Assembly (NCBI RefSeq): GCF_011043735.1
Contig: NZ_JAAKGV010000006.1
Coordinates: 186,001-250,000 of the forward strand
From: Methylobacterium sp. DB0501
GTDB taxonomy: Bacteria > Pseudomonadota > Alphaproteobacteria > Rhizobiales > Beijerinckiaceae
Direction: 5' to 3'
DNA: 64,000 bases
Each line of letters begins with the position of its first letter. Position 1 is the stretch's first letter. The position numbers and the translations under genes are program-made. The notes under the pieces were generated by a model. The model searched no databases. It was not told the DNA's origin and worked only from the letters and a program-made list of their open reading frames with translations. Of the stretch, positions 38,462 through 47,802 are shown piece by piece.

Positions 38462-39436
38462 ATGCCCAAGGCGATCCGGATTCACGAATACGGCGGCCCC
38501 GAGGTGATGCGCTACGAGGAGGTCGCGGTCGGCGATCCCGGGCCGGGCCAGATCCGGGTGCGCCAGAGCGCGGTCGGCGTCAACTTCATCGACATCTACT
38601 TCCGCTCCGGCCTGTACAAGGCGCCCCAGCTTCCCTTCACCCCCGGCAACGAGGGCGCCGGCACGGTGGTGGCCGTGGGCGAGGGCGTGACCGGCTTCAA
38701 GCCCGGCGAGCGGGTCGCCTACGGCTCGGCCGCCGGCACCTATGCCGAGGAGGTGGTGATCGACGCCAAGTCCGTCGTGCGCGTGCCCGACGGCATCGAC
38801 GACGACACCGCCGCCGCGATGATGCTCAAGGGCCTCACCACCCAGTACCTGCTGCGCCGGACCTACAAGGTCCAGCCCGGCGACACGATCCTGTTCCACG
38901 CCGCCGCCGGCGGCGTCGGGCTGATCGCGACGCAATGGGCCAAGCACCTCGGCGCCACGGTGATCGGCACCGTCGGCTCGCAGGACAAGGTCGCGCTCGC
39001 CCGCGAGCATGGCTGCGACCACGTCATCCTGTACCGGGACGAGGATTTCGCCGCCCGGGTCAAGGAGATCACCGGCGGCAAGGGCTGCCAGGTCGTCTAC
39101 GACGGCGTCGGCCAGGCGACCTTCCCGGCCTCGCTCGACTGCCTCAGGCCGTTCGGCTACTTCGTGAATTTCGGCAGCGCCTCGGGCCCGGTCGCGGCCT
39201 TCGACATCAGTATCCTCGGCCAGAAGGGCTCGCTCTACGCCACCCGGCCGACCCTGTTCACCCACACCGCCGACCGGGCGACCCTGGAGGAGATGGCCAC
39301 CGACCTGTTCGAGGTGGTGCAAAGCGGCGCGGTGAAGATCCCGGTCCATACGCGGGCGAAGCTCGCCGACGCGCCGAAGGTCCATGCCGACCTCGCCGGG
39401 CGCCAGACGACCGGTGCGACGGTGATGCATCCCTGA
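38462..39436 (+). CDS. NADPH:quinone reductase (zeta-crystallin-like MDR)
   Basis: 324 aa medium-chain reductase without structural zinc. Features: MPKAIRIHEYGGPEVMRYEE start, GVNFIDIYFRSGLYK, the MDR glycine turn GNEGAGTVVAVGEGV, the quinone-reductase signature HAAAGGVGLIATQWAKHLGA (NADPH Rossmann), and YATRPTLFTHTADR. QOR-family enzymes reduce quinones by one electron. A GGTGGGAGCGG ribosome site precedes ATG 38462. It is divergent from the UbiH-like gene, and both concern quinones, so a shared regulator region is plausible. Confidence 0.92.
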   Translation: MPKAIRIHEYGGPEVMRYEEVAVGDPGPGQIRVRQSAVGVNFIDIYFRSGLYKAPQLPFTPGNEGAGTVVAVGEGVTGFKPGERVAYGSAAGTYAEEVVIDAKSVVRVPDGIDDDTAAAMMLKGLTTQYLLRRTYKVQPGDTILFHAAAGGVGLIATQWAKHLGATVIGTVGSQDKVALAREHGCDHVILYRDEDFAARVKEITGGKGCQVVYDGVGQATFPASLDCLRPFGYFVNFGSASGPVAAFDISILGQKGSLYATRPTLFTHTADRATLEEMATDLFEVVQSGAVKIPVHTRAKLADAPKVHADLAGRQTTGATVMHP

Positions 39437-39494
39437 TAGCGTGACGCAGAGGCATCCGGGGCGATTCGCCCCGGATGGGCGGAGACCCGACGCG

Positions 39495-40151
39495 ATGACC
39501 TCCTACGCCCTGCAGGCGACCGAGACCGACTGCCTCCTCGTCGTCGACGTCCAGGCCGACTTCCTGCCCGGCGGCGCACTCGCGGTGCCGGACGGCGACG
39601 CGGTGATCGCACCGATCAACGCGCTGGGGAGGAAATTCAAGCACGTCGTCCTGACCCAGGACTGGCATCCGGCCGGCCATGCCTCCTTCGCCACCAGCCA
39701 TCAGGACAAGACGCCGTTCGAGACCACGACGCTTCCTTACGGCCCGCAGGTCCTGTGGCCGGAGCACTGCATCCAGGGCACGCCCGGGGCGGAAGTGTCG
39801 CCGAAGCTGGAGCTGCCGCACGCCGAGCTGATCATCCGCAAGGGCCACCGGCCCGGGATCGACAGCTACTCGGCCTTCCGCGAGGCCGACCGCACCACCC
39901 CGACGGGGCTCGCCGGCTACCTGCGCGAGCGCGGCTTCACCCGGGTCTTCCTGTGCGGACTCGCCACCGATTACTGCGTCGGCTGGAGCGCCATCGACGC
40001 GCGGGAGGCGGGGTTCGAGGCGGTGGTGGTCGAGGATGCCTGCCGGGCGATCGACCTCGACGGCTCGCTCGAGCGAGCCTGGGGCGACATGGCGGCGGCG
40101 GGGGTGGAGCGGGCGGAGAGCGGGGCGATCGGGGGACGAGACCCCCTCTGA
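39495..40151 (+). CDS. pncA: Nicotinamidase
   Basis: 218 aa isochorismatase-fold amidohydrolase. The catalytic Asp is in DVQADFLPGGALAVPDGD (family DxQxDF), metal ligands are in TQDWHPAGHASFA (DWHPxxH), Lys in IIRKGH and the nucleophile Cys in FLCGLATDYCVGWSAIDA. It converts nicotinamide to nicotinate for NAD+ salvage. ATG 39495 matches where homology begins. It is 58 bases after the quinone reductase, on the same strand, and converges on rimO with a hairpin between. Confidence 0.95.
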   Translation: MTSYALQATETDCLLVVDVQADFLPGGALAVPDGDAVIAPINALGRKFKHVVLTQDWHPAGHASFATSHQDKTPFETTTLPYGPQVLWPEHCIQGTPGAEVSPKLELPHAELIIRKGHRPGIDSYSAFREADRTTPTGLAGYLRERGFTRVFLCGLATDYCVGWSAIDAREAGFEAVVVEDACRAIDLDGSLERAWGDMAAAGVERAESGAIGGRDPL

Positions 40152-40180
40152 TGTCTCGACCCCACTGAAGCCCTCCGAGT

Positions 40181-40212
40181 CATCCCGGGTTCCGCTTCGC
40201 AGCCCCGGGATG
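40181..40212. terminator. Hairpin between convergent pncA and rimO
   Basis: Perfect 9-bp stem CATCCCGGG/CCCGGGATG with a 14-base loop, no long T tract. Position between two convergent stops suggests a bidirectional terminator. Confidence 0.6.
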
Positions 40213-40252
40213 CCGCCGAACATTTGGAAGCGATTGTTCCGATCGACTACGG

Positions 40253-41569
40253 TTACACCGCCACCCCGTGCAGGTCGTACGCATCCGCCGACTCGATCTT
40301 CACCGTCACGATATCCCCGACCCGGACCGGGCGGCGGAAGGCGACGTGGACGTTGCCGTCGATCTCGGGGGCATCATACTTCGAGCGGCCCTTGGCGACC
40401 GTCGGGCCGGCGGCGTCGATGATGACCGGCAGGCGCTTGCCGACCTTGGCCTTCTGCAAGCGGAGCGAGACCGCCTGCTGCGTCTCCATGAAGCGGCGCT
40501 GGCGCTCGGCCTTGACCGCGTCCGGCACGGCCTCGGCCACCGCGTTGGCGGGGGCGCCGCGGACCGGCTCGTACTGGAAGCAGCCGACGCGCTCGAGCTT
40601 GGCTTCCTTGAGCCAGGTCAGCAGCTCCTCGAACTCCTCCTCGGTCTCCCCGGGGAAGCCGACGATGAAGGTCGAGCGGATGGCGAGGTCCGGGCAGGTG
40701 GTGCGCCAGGAGCGGATGCGCTCCAGCATCTTCTCCTGGTTGCCCGGGCGGCGCATGCGCTTGAGCACGGTGGGGCTCGCGTGCTGGAGCGGCATGTCGA
40801 GGTAGGGCAGCACCTTGCCCTCGGCCATCAGCGGGATGACCTCGTCGACATGCGGGTAGGGGTAGACGTAGTGCAGGCGCACCCAGGCGCCGAGCTCGCC
40901 GAGTTCCTTGGCGAGGTCGTAGAACCGGGCCCGCACCTCGCGGTCGCGCCACTGGCTCGTGGCGTAGCGGGTGTCGATGCCGTAGGCGCTGGTATCCTGC
41001 GAGACGACGAGCAGTTCCTTGACGCCGGCCTTCACCAGCTTCTCGGCCTCGCGCAGCACGTCCGCCGCCGGGCGGCTGACGAGGTCGCCGCGCAGCTGCG
41101 GGATGATGCAGAAGGTGCAGCGGTTGTTGCAGCCCTCGGAGATCTTCAGATAGGCATAGTGCCGCGGCGTCAGCTTGACGCCCTGCGGCGGGACCAGGTC
41201 GAGGAACGGGTCGTGCGCCGGGGGCACCGCCTCGTGGACCGCCGCCACCACCGATTCGTAGGCCTGCGGCCCGGTGACCGCGAGCAGGTTCGGGTACTTC
41301 TCGCGGATCTCGTCCGGCTGCGCGCCCATGCAGCCGGTGACGATCACCCGGCCGTTCTCCGCCATCGCGTCGCCGATCGCCTGCAGCGACTCGGCCTTCG
41401 CCGAATCGAGGAAGCCGCAGGTGTTGACGATCACCACGTCGGCGCCGTCGTGCTTGCGGGCCAGCTCGTAGCCCTCGGCCCGCAGGTGGGTGAGGATGCG
41501 CTCGGAATCGACCAGGGCCTTGGGACAGCCGAGCGACACGAAGGAGATTTTCGGAGCAGGTGCGTTCAT
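40253..41569 (-). CDS. rimO: Ribosomal protein S12 methylthiotransferase RimO
   Basis: 438 aa. The N-terminal MTTase domain begins [20 protein letters not shown] (first Cys ligand of the second 4Fe-4S cluster) and contains [13 protein letters not shown] and TGCMGA. The radical-SAM core has [15 protein letters not shown] (CxxxCxxC), and the C-terminal TRAM domain ends near [19 protein letters not shown]. RimO adds a methylthio group to Asp88 of S12. ATG 41569 (MNAPAPKIS) is preferred over 41608 because homology starts there. It is divergent from pabB. Confidence 0.96.
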   Translation of the reverse strand: MNAPAPKISFVSLGCPKALVDSERILTHLRAEGYELARKHDGADVVIVNTCGFLDSAKAESLQAIGDAMAENGRVIVTGCMGAQPDEIREKYPNLLAVTGPQAYESVVAAVHEAVPPAHDPFLDLVPPQGVKLTPRHYAYLKISEGCNNRCTFCIIPQLRGDLVSRPAADVLREAEKLVKAGVKELLVVSQDTSAYGIDTRYATSQWRDREVRARFYDLAKELGELGAWVRLHYVYPYPHVDEVIPLMAEGKVLPYLDMPLQHASPTVLKRMRRPGNQEKMLERIRSWRTTCPDLAIRSTFIVGFPGETEEEFEELLTWLKEAKLERVGCFQYEPVRGAPANAVAEAVPDAVKAERQRRFMETQQAVSLRLQKAKVGKRLPVIIDAAGPTVAKGRSKYDAPEIDGNVHVAFRRPVRVGDIVTVKIESADAYDLHGVAV

Positions 41570-41746
41570 GGCGAAGGCAGGTTTCACGGCGGAGGCAGGA
41601 TGGGACACCGGCCCACGGCCGAGCCGGCGCGAGCGGGATCAAGGATTTAGGGAAGGGTGCTGGGGCAGGCCCATAGCATGGGGCAGGGCGGGCGTCACGG
41701 GGCGGCGATCCCGCCCGCACGGCGTCGCCGTCCCGGCTGGCATCCC

Positions 41747-41794
41747 GGCCGGTCCTTTGGCCGGCATCTTGGCCGGTCCTTTGGCCGGCATCTT
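41747..41794. repeat. Tandem 24-bp direct repeat (2 exact copies)
   Basis: The sequence from 41747 (GGCCGGTCCTTTGGCC...) to 41770 is repeated exactly at 41771-41794. A partial diverged copy lies upstream (GGCTGGCATCCC). It lies in the rimO-pabB divergent promoter region, 50-100 bases before the pabB start. Confidence 0.9.
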
Positions 41795-41845
41795 GGCCCG
41801 ACGGCCGGCTTCCGCTGCGGCCCCGGCCTCCGCTATCACGGCGCG

Positions 41846-43237
41846 ATGTGGAGCCGCCTCGTCCCCCCCCTCGATCCCGCTGCCGCCGCGTCCCGCCTGC
41901 GCGGGCGATGGCCCGGCCTCGCGCTCCTCGACAGCGCGATGCGGCACGACACCCTCGGGCGCCACTCCTACCTCGCCGCCGACCCGTTCGGGACCTTCCG
42001 GGTGCGCGGGGCCCAGGCGTCCTGGAACGGCGCCCCGGTGCCGGGCGCCCCTCTCGACGCGCTGCGCGCGGTGCTGGCGCCGTACCGCACCGCGCCCGAT
42101 CCCGACCTGCCGCCGTTCCAGGGCGGGGCGATCGGGTACGTGGCGTACGATTTCGGGGCGAGCCTGGAGCGGGTGGCGCCGCCTGTCCGGCGGGCCGGCC
42201 TCACCGACGACATCGCTGTCAACCTCTACGCCACGGTCGTCGCCTTCGACCACCGGGCCGGCACCTGCCACCTGATCGCCACCGGCTTCCCCGAGACCGG
42301 CCCGGCCGCCCGCGCGGCGAAGGCGGCCGCCGACCTCGACGCCCTGGAGGCCGCCCTGGCCGGGCCCGAGCCGGCGAGCGAGGCCGCACCGGTTCCGCCC
42401 CTCGACTGGCGCTCGAACTTCACGCCCGAGACCTATGCCCGGGCGGTCGAGCGGGTGCGGGACTACATCCGGGCCGGCGACATCTACCAGGCCAACATCT
42501 CGCAGCGCTTCGAGGCGGCGCTGCCGCCGGGCTTCGACGCCTTCGCGTTCTACCGGCGCCTGCGGGCGCGCAACCCGGCCCCGTTCGCGGCCTATCTCGA
42601 CATCGACGGGCTCACGATCGCCTCGTCCTCGCCCGAGCGCTTCCTGCGGCTCGACGGCCGCCGGGTCGAGACCCGGCCGATCAAGGGGACGGCGCCGCGC
42701 TCCGCCGACCCGGCCGAGGACCGGGCCCGGGCCGAGGCGCTGGTCGCCAACGCCAAGGAGCGCGCCGAGAACGTGATGATCGTCGATCTCCTGCGCAACG
42801 ACCTGTCGCGAATCTGCGCCCCCCACAGCGTCGCGGTGCCCACGTTGTGCGGGCTCGAGACCTATGCCGGCGTCCACCACCTCGTCTCGGCGGTCACCGG
42901 CACCCTGCGGGAGGGGGCGGACGGGATCGATCTGCTCGCCGCGACCTTCCCGGGCGGCTCGATCACCGGCGCGCCGAAGCTGCGCGCCATGGACATCATC
43001 ACCGAGATCGAGGGCGATGCCCGCGAGGCCTATTGCGGGGCGATCGGCTGGATCGGGTTCGACGGCAGCTTAGACACCAGCATCGCCATCCGCACCGTGC
43101 TGATCGACGAGAGCCGCGCCGTGCTCCAGGCCGGGGGCGGGGTCACGCTGCTCTCCGACCCGCAGGCCGAGTACCGCGAGACCCTGACCAAGGCCGAGCG
43201 GGTCTTTGCCGCCTTCGCGACCGGGGAGGACGCATGA
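41846..43237 (+). CDS. pabB: Aminodeoxychorismate synthase component I
   Basis: 463 aa chorismate-binding enzyme. Key blocks are PFQGGAIGYVAYDFGASLE, RDYIRAGDIYQANISQRF, SSSPERFLRLDGRRVETRPIKGTAPR (Lys-Gly-Thr motif), LLRNDLSRIC, VHHLVSAVTGTL, FPGGSITGAPKLRAM and YCGAIGWIGFDGSLDTSIAIRT. The PIKGTAPR motif marks PabB (ADC synthase), rather than anthranilate synthase. It uses ammonia from PabA to make 4-amino-4-deoxychorismate. ATG 41846 is chosen; the tandem-repeat sequence lies upstream. Its stop overlaps pabA (ATGA). Confidence 0.94.
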   Translation: MWSRLVPPLDPAAAASRLRGRWPGLALLDSAMRHDTLGRHSYLAADPFGTFRVRGAQASWNGAPVPGAPLDALRAVLAPYRTAPDPDLPPFQGGAIGYVAYDFGASLERVAPPVRRAGLTDDIAVNLYATVVAFDHRAGTCHLIATGFPETGPAARAAKAAADLDALEAALAGPEPASEAAPVPPLDWRSNFTPETYARAVERVRDYIRAGDIYQANISQRFEAALPPGFDAFAFYRRLRARNPAPFAAYLDIDGLTIASSSPERFLRLDGRRVETRPIKGTAPRSADPAEDRARAEALVANAKERAENVMIVDLLRNDLSRICAPHSVAVPTLCGLETYAGVHHLVSAVTGTLREGADGIDLLAATFPGGSITGAPKLRAMDIITEIEGDAREAYCGAIGWIGFDGSLDTSIAIRTVLIDESRAVLQAGGGVTLLSDPQAEYRETLTKAERVFAAFATGEDA

Positions 43238-43845
43238 TCCTCGTCATCGACAATTACGATTCCTTCGTCTTCAACGTGGTGCGCTATTTCGAGGAACTGG
43301 GCGCTCCGGTCCGGGTCGTGCGCAACGACGCCCTCGACGTCGCCGGCATCCGGGGATCGAGCCCGCAGGCCGTGGTGATCTCGCCCGGCCCGTGCAGCCC
43401 GGCGGAGGCCGGGGTGTCGCTGCCGGCCATCCGCGAGCTGTCGGGAACGGTGCCGCTGCTCGGGGTCTGCCTCGGGCACCAATGCATCGGCGCGGCCTTC
43501 GGCGGCCGGGTCGCGCGGGCCCGGCAGCCGCTCCACGGCCACGCGACGCCGATCGACCATGGCGGGCAGGGCCTGTTTCGCGGCCTGCCGGCGCCGCTCA
43601 CGGTCGGGCGCTACCACTCGCTGATCGTGACGCCGGAGCCGGGCATGGAGCAGCACTTGAGCGTCGACGCGGTCTCGCCGGAGGGCGAAGTCATGGCCTT
43701 GTCCCATCGTCGGCACCCGACCTACGGCGTGCAGTTCCACCCGGAATCGGTGCTGACCGAGCACGGCCACGCCCTGTTCGGCAATTTCCTGGACCTCGCC
43801 CGGCGCTGGCACGAGGAGGGAGGGGCGCATCGTGCTGTGGCGTGA
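43234..43845 (+). CDS. pabA: Aminodeoxychorismate synthase component II (glutaminase)
   Basis: 203 aa class I glutamine amidotransferase. The opening MILVIDNYDSFVFNVVRYFE is characteristic of PabA/TrpG, the catalytic Cys is in LLGVCLGHQCIGAAFGG and the His/Glu pair in GVQFHPESVLTEHG. It supplies ammonia to PabB. It is coupled to pabB by ATGA and overlaps pabC by 14 bases, so it is the middle gene of a tight three-gene unit. TrpG function as well cannot be excluded, but the linkage to pabB and pabC argues for PabA. Confidence 0.94.
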   Translation: MILVIDNYDSFVFNVVRYFEELGAPVRVVRNDALDVAGIRGSSPQAVVISPGPCSPAEAGVSLPAIRELSGTVPLLGVCLGHQCIGAAFGGRVARARQPLHGHATPIDHGGQGLFRGLPAPLTVGRYHSLIVTPEPGMEQHLSVDAVSPEGEVMALSHRRHPTYGVQFHPESVLTEHGHALFGNFLDLARRWHEEGGAHRAVA

Positions 43846-44677
43846 CGGACGGGTGCAGGAGGGCACGGTCGCCCCCTTCGACCTCGCCGATCGCGGCCTG
43901 CTGCTGGGCGACGGGGTGTTCGACACCGCGATGGCGCTCGGCGGCCGGGTGGTGGCGGAGGAGGCGCACCTGGCGCGCTTGAGCCGCGCCGCCGCCGCCC
44001 TCGGTTTCGCGCTCGACGAAGCGGAGGCCCGCACGGCGATGCGGGCCGTGGCGGCCGCCTATGAGCGGGCGGCGATCCGCACCACCGTGACCCGTGGGCC
44101 CGGCCCGCGGGGCCTGCGCCCGCCGGCCGCGCCCCGCCCGGTCCTGTGGGCCGGCGCCGCGCCGTTGCGGCCCGGCACGGCCTTTTCGGAGATGTCCCTC
44201 GGCTGGAGCGCGATCCGCCGCAACGAGACCTCGCCGACGTCGCGCCACAAGACGCTCGGCTACCTCGACGCCGTGCTCGCCGCCGAGGCCGCCGCCCGAG
44301 AGGGTCACGACGAGGCCCTGTTCCTCAACATGCAGGGACGGGTGGCCTGCGCCGGCATCGGCAGCCTGTTCGCGGTGTCCGGGCGCGAGGTGGTCACGCC
44401 GCCCCTGGAGGAGGGGGTGCTCGCCGGGATCGTACGCGGGCAGGTGCTCGCCCTGGCCCCCGGCCTCGGCCTCGCGCCGGCCGAGCGGCCGGTGACGCCG
44501 GAGGATCTGGCCGGGGCCGAGGTGGTGTTCGTCACCAACTCCCTGCGGCTGATCGCGCCGGTGCGGCGGATCGGGGCGCGGGACTATCCCAGCGCAGGGC
44601 ATCCGGCCTTGCGGGCCCTGCGTGAGGCCCTGTCGCGGGAAATCGCGGAGGCGTGCGGGATGACCGCGGAGGGCTGA
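43832..44677 (+). CDS. pabC: 4-amino-4-deoxychorismate lyase
   Basis: 281 aa fold-type IV PLP enzyme. The PLP lysine is in SPTSRHKTLGYLDAV; GLLLGDGVFDTAMALGG lies near the start and EEGVLAGIVRGQVL near the C-terminal half. It forms p-aminobenzoate and pyruvate, the last step of the pab branch of folate synthesis. The start is GTG 43832, inside pabA. The fold is shared with D-amino acid and branched-chain aminotransferases; operon context decides. Confidence 0.92.
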   Translation: MLWRDGRVQEGTVAPFDLADRGLLLGDGVFDTAMALGGRVVAEEAHLARLSRAAAALGFALDEAEARTAMRAVAAAYERAAIRTTVTRGPGPRGLRPPAAPRPVLWAGAAPLRPGTAFSEMSLGWSAIRRNETSPTSRHKTLGYLDAVLAAEAAAREGHDEALFLNMQGRVACAGIGSLFAVSGREVVTPPLEEGVLAGIVRGQVLALAPGLGLAPAERPVTPEDLAGAEVVFVTNSLRLIAPVRRIGARDYPSAGHPALRALREALSREIAEACGMTAEG

Positions 44678-44729
44678 CGGCGCCCGTCTTCGAAAGGTCC
44701 AGCCAAGATCGCAGCCCCCGATCCGGCGC

Positions 44730-45017
44730 TCACTTCGTCTCCGGCGCCATCCGATGGCGCAACTCCGCCACCCGGGCCACCTCGCGCGCATAGGCCAGGC
44801 CGAGGTCGGTCCACAGGGCGCGCAGGGCCGTTTCCTCGGCCTCCGTGGGCAATCCCTGCCGCCGGCACTCATCCAGCCGGCCGAGCCGGCGCGCGACGCT
44901 GCGGCAGACCTCCGCGGCCGTCGGAGCCGTCCCCGCTGACGTGGTCTCCGGTTTCACTGGCCCTCCGCCCATCCGTACCGGGCGCCTCCGGCGCCTCGTC
45001 CGTCTGAATTCAGACAT
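44730..45017 (-). CDS. Small basic hypothetical protein
   Basis: 95 aa from ATG 45017. The N-terminal 25 residues are Arg-rich (RRTRRRRRPVRMGGG), then a helical domain with VCRSVARRLGRLDECRRQG and a C-terminal ALWTDLGLAYAREVARVAELRH. Not recognised. It is convergent with pabC and divergent from the dppA-like gene; a 14-bp palindrome overlaps its start codon region (45002-45015). Confidence 0.5.
   Translation of the reverse strand: MSEFRRTRRRRRPVRMGGGPVKPETTSAGTAPTAAEVCRSVARRLGRLDECRRQGLPTEAEETALRALWTDLGLAYAREVARVAELRHRMAPETK
45002..45015. promoter_or_regulatory. 14-bp perfect palindrome at a start region
   Basis: GTCTGAATTCAGAC is its own reverse complement and sits at the first codons of the small basic gene, about 140 bases before the dipeptide transporter gene. 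It may bind a dimeric regulator; no family match is known to me. Confidence 0.4.
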
Positions 45018-45156
45018 AGGATCGCCCGGGCGACAAGGACCCCGGGGGTTAGGCGGCTGTGCGTCGAATTCGCCAAGGCCTTGCGTCACCGAGCGGAAAC
45101 CCGCCAGAAGGGGCGATCGGCCGGGCCCGGAGCCCGCACGGAGTGGAGAGCAGAGC

Positions 45157-46752
45157 ATGAAGCGCGCGTCCCTGGCGGTGGTTCTCGGTGCCGCGACCGC
45201 CCTGGCGGCAAGCCTGCCGGCCGGCGCCAAGACGCTGGTCTACTGCTCCGAGGGCAGCCCGGAGAACTTCTATCCGGCGGTGAACACCACCGGTACCTCG
45301 TTCGACGCCAGCTCCCAGATCTACTCGAACATCGTCAATTTCGAGCGCGGCACCACCAACGTGGTGCCGGACCTCGCCGAGACGTGGGACATCACACCGG
45401 ACGGCAAGACCTACACCTTCCACTTGCGCAAGGGCGTGAAGTGGCACTCCAACAAGGTCTTCAAGCCGACCCGCGACTTCAATGCCGACGACGTGATCTT
45501 CTCGTTCGAGCGGCAATGGAAGGAGAACAACCCGTTCTTCCGGGTGACCAGCTCCAACCACACCTATTTCAACGACATGGGGCTGCCGAAGCTCCTCGCG
45601 TCGCTCGACAAGATCGACGACTACACAATCCGCTTCACCCTGACCCAGCCCGAAGCGCCCTTCCTCGCCGATCTGGCCATGCCCTTCGCGGCAATCCAGT
45701 CGAAGGAATACGCCGACGCGATGATGAAGGCCGGCACGCCGGACAAGCTCGACCAGGAGCCGATCGGCACCGGCCCGTTCTACCTGCTGCAATATCAAAA
45801 GGACGCGATCGTCCGCTACCGCGCCTTCCCGCAATACTATGCCGGCAAGGCCGCCCTCGACGACCTGGTCTTCGCGATCACGCCGGATGCCTCGGTGCGC
45901 TGGGCCAAGCTCCAGAAGGGCGAGTGCCACGTCATGCCGTATCCGAACCCGGCCGACATCGACGCGATGCGCAAGGACCCGAACGTCCAGGTGCTGGAGC
46001 AGCCCGGCCTCAACATCGGGTATCTGGCCTACAACACCAAGAGGAAGCCGTTCGACGACGTGCGCGTGCGCAAGGCGCTGAACATGGCGATCAACAAGAA
46101 GGCGATCATCGACGCGGTCTACCTCTCGACCGGAGTCGCCGCCAAGAACCCGATCCCGCCGACGATGTGGTCCTACAACGACGCGATCAAGGACGACCCC
46201 TACGATCCGGAAGGAGCCAAGAAGCTCCTGGCCGAGGCCGGCTTCGCCAACGGCCTGACCACCGACCTGTGGGCGATGCCGGTGCAGCGCCCCTACAACC
46301 CCAATGCCCGCCGCATCGCCGAGCTGATGCAGGCCGACCTCGCCAAGGTCGGGGTGAAGGCCGAGATCAAGTCCTACGAGTGGGGCGAGTACCGCAAGCG
46401 CGTCCAGGACGGCGAGCACCAGACCGCGATGCTGGGCTGGACCGGCGACAACGGCGATCCCGACAACTTCCTCCACACCCTGCTCGGCTGCGCCGCGGCG
46501 GAGAAGGGCGGCGGCAACACCGCCAAGTGGTGCGACAAGACCTACGACGACCTCGTCACCAAGGCCAAGACCATCACCGACAAGGCCGAGCGCACCAAGC
46601 TCTACGAGCAGGCGCAGGTGGTGTTCAAGGAGCAGGCGCCCTGGTTCACCATCGCGCACGCGGTGCAGCTGAAGCCGGTCCGCAAGGAGGTGGTGGACTT
46701 CAAGCTGTCGCCGTTCGGCCGTCACACCTTCTACGGCGTGAGCCTCAAGTAA
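45157..46752 (+). CDS. DppA-like peptide ABC transporter substrate-binding protein
   Basis: 531 aa periplasmic binding protein (SBP_bac_5). The signal peptide is KRASLAVVLGAATALAASLPAGA, followed by KTLVYCSEGSPENFYPAVNTTG, as in DppA. Later segments include RKGVKWHSNKVF, GTGPFYLLQYQKDAIVRYR and MLGWTGDNGDPDNFL (DppA-typical). The disulfide cysteines (LLGCAAAEKG...KWCD) are also as in DppA. It delivers di-/oligopeptides to the permease pair. GGAGAG lies 7 bases before ATG 45157. It heads a five-gene operon. Haem and delta-aminolevulinate are also transported by DppA in other bacteria. Confidence 0.93.
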   Translation: MKRASLAVVLGAATALAASLPAGAKTLVYCSEGSPENFYPAVNTTGTSFDASSQIYSNIVNFERGTTNVVPDLAETWDITPDGKTYTFHLRKGVKWHSNKVFKPTRDFNADDVIFSFERQWKENNPFFRVTSSNHTYFNDMGLPKLLASLDKIDDYTIRFTLTQPEAPFLADLAMPFAAIQSKEYADAMMKAGTPDKLDQEPIGTGPFYLLQYQKDAIVRYRAFPQYYAGKAALDDLVFAITPDASVRWAKLQKGECHVMPYPNPADIDAMRKDPNVQVLEQPGLNIGYLAYNTKRKPFDDVRVRKALNMAINKKAIIDAVYLSTGVAAKNPIPPTMWSYNDAIKDDPYDPEGAKKLLAEAGFANGLTTDLWAMPVQRPYNPNARRIAELMQADLAKVGVKAEIKSYEWGEYRKRVQDGEHQTAMLGWTGDNGDPDNFLHTLLGCAAAEKGGGNTAKWCDKTYDDLVTKAKTITDKAERTKLYEQAQVVFKEQAPWFTIAHAVQLKPVRKEVVDFKLSPFGRHTFYGVSLK

Positions 46753-46762
46753 GGGCGCCCGC

Positions 46763-47773
46763 GTGCTCCGCTTCCTCCTGACCCGCGCGTCCCTGGTGAT
46801 CCCGACCTTCCTGGGGATCACCCTGGTGGCGTTCTTCCTGATCCGCCTGGTGCCCGGCGACCCGATCGAGACGATGGCGGGGGAGCGGGGCATCGATCCC
46901 GCGCGGCACGCGGCGTTGCGCACCGAGTACGGCTTCGACAAGCCGCTGCTCGTGCAATACGGCATCTATCTCGAGCGGCTGGCGCACGGCGATCTCGGCC
47001 GCTCGATCAGCACCAAGGAGCCGGTGATCTCGGAGTTCGCCAGCCTGTTTCCGGCGACGGTCGAGCTCGGCGTCTGCGCGATCCTGTTCGCGCTCCTCGT
47101 CGGCCTGCCGGCCGGCATCCTGGCGGCTTTGCGCCGCAACTCGGTCTTCGACCACGGGGTGATGGGGCTGTCGCTCACCGGCTACTCGATGCCGATCTTC
47201 TGGTGGGGCCTGCTCCTGATCCTGCTGTTCTCGGTGCAGCTCGGCTGGACGCCGGTCTCGGGCCGCATCGACGTGCAGTACTTCATCGAGCCGGTGACCG
47301 GCTTCCTGTTGATCGACACGCTGCTGTCGGACGAATCCGGCGCCTTCCGGTCGGCCCTCAGCCACCTGGTCCTGCCGGCGATCGTGCTCGGCACGGTGCC
47401 GCTCGCGGTCATCGCCCGCATGACCCGCTCGGCGATGCTCGAAGTGCTCGGCGAGGATTACATGCGCACCGCCCGGGCCAAGGGCCTGCCGGCCTGGCGC
47501 ATCGTCGGGCTGCATGCCCTGCGCAACGCCCTGATCCCGGTCGTCACGGTGATCGGCCTCCAGGTCGGCGTGCTGTTCACCGGGGCGATCCTGACCGAGA
47601 CGATCTTCTCCTGGCCCGGCATCGGCAAGTGGCTGATCGAGGCGATCGGCCGGCGCGACTATCCGGTCCTCCAGGGCGGCATCCTGCTGATCGGCGCGGT
47701 GGTGATGGCGGTGAACCTCATCGTCGACCTCGCCTACGGCCTCGTGAACCCCCGCATCCGGCACGCCCGATGA
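46763..47773 (+). CDS. DppB-like peptide ABC permease
   Basis: 336 aa. Starts with LRFLLTRASLVIPTFLGITL and VAFFLIRLVPGDPIE, the classic DppB/OppB N-terminus, then the EAA loop near EDYMRTARAKGLPAWRI and the end FSWPGIGKWLIEAIGRRDYPVLQGG. GTG start 10 bases after the SBP stop. Stop overlaps a duplicated start-like sequence of the next gene (see the 17-bp duplication). Confidence 0.93.
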   Translation: MLRFLLTRASLVIPTFLGITLVAFFLIRLVPGDPIETMAGERGIDPARHAALRTEYGFDKPLLVQYGIYLERLAHGDLGRSISTKEPVISEFASLFPATVELGVCAILFALLVGLPAGILAALRRNSVFDHGVMGLSLTGYSMPIFWWGLLLILLFSVQLGWTPVSGRIDVQYFIEPVTGFLLIDTLLSDESGAFRSALSHLVLPAIVLGTVPLAVIARMTRSAMLEVLGEDYMRTARAKGLPAWRIVGLHALRNALIPVVTVIGLQVGVLFTGAILTETIFSWPGIGKWLIEAIGRRDYPVLQGGILLIGAVVMAVNLIVDLAYGLVNPRIRHAR

Positions 47774-47802
47774 GCGCCGAACCCCGATGAGTGCTGAACT
47801 CC
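47769..47802 (+). repeat. 17-bp tandem duplication at the dppB-dppC junction
   Basis: GATGAGCGCCGAACCCC (47769-47785) is followed by GATGAGTGCTGAACTCC (47786-47802), 13 of 17 identical. Both contain ATGAG. The first ATG (47770) overlaps the dppB stop (ATGA) and opens a six-codon ORF, whose TGA overlaps the second ATG (47787), the accepted dppC start. Confidence 0.85.
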
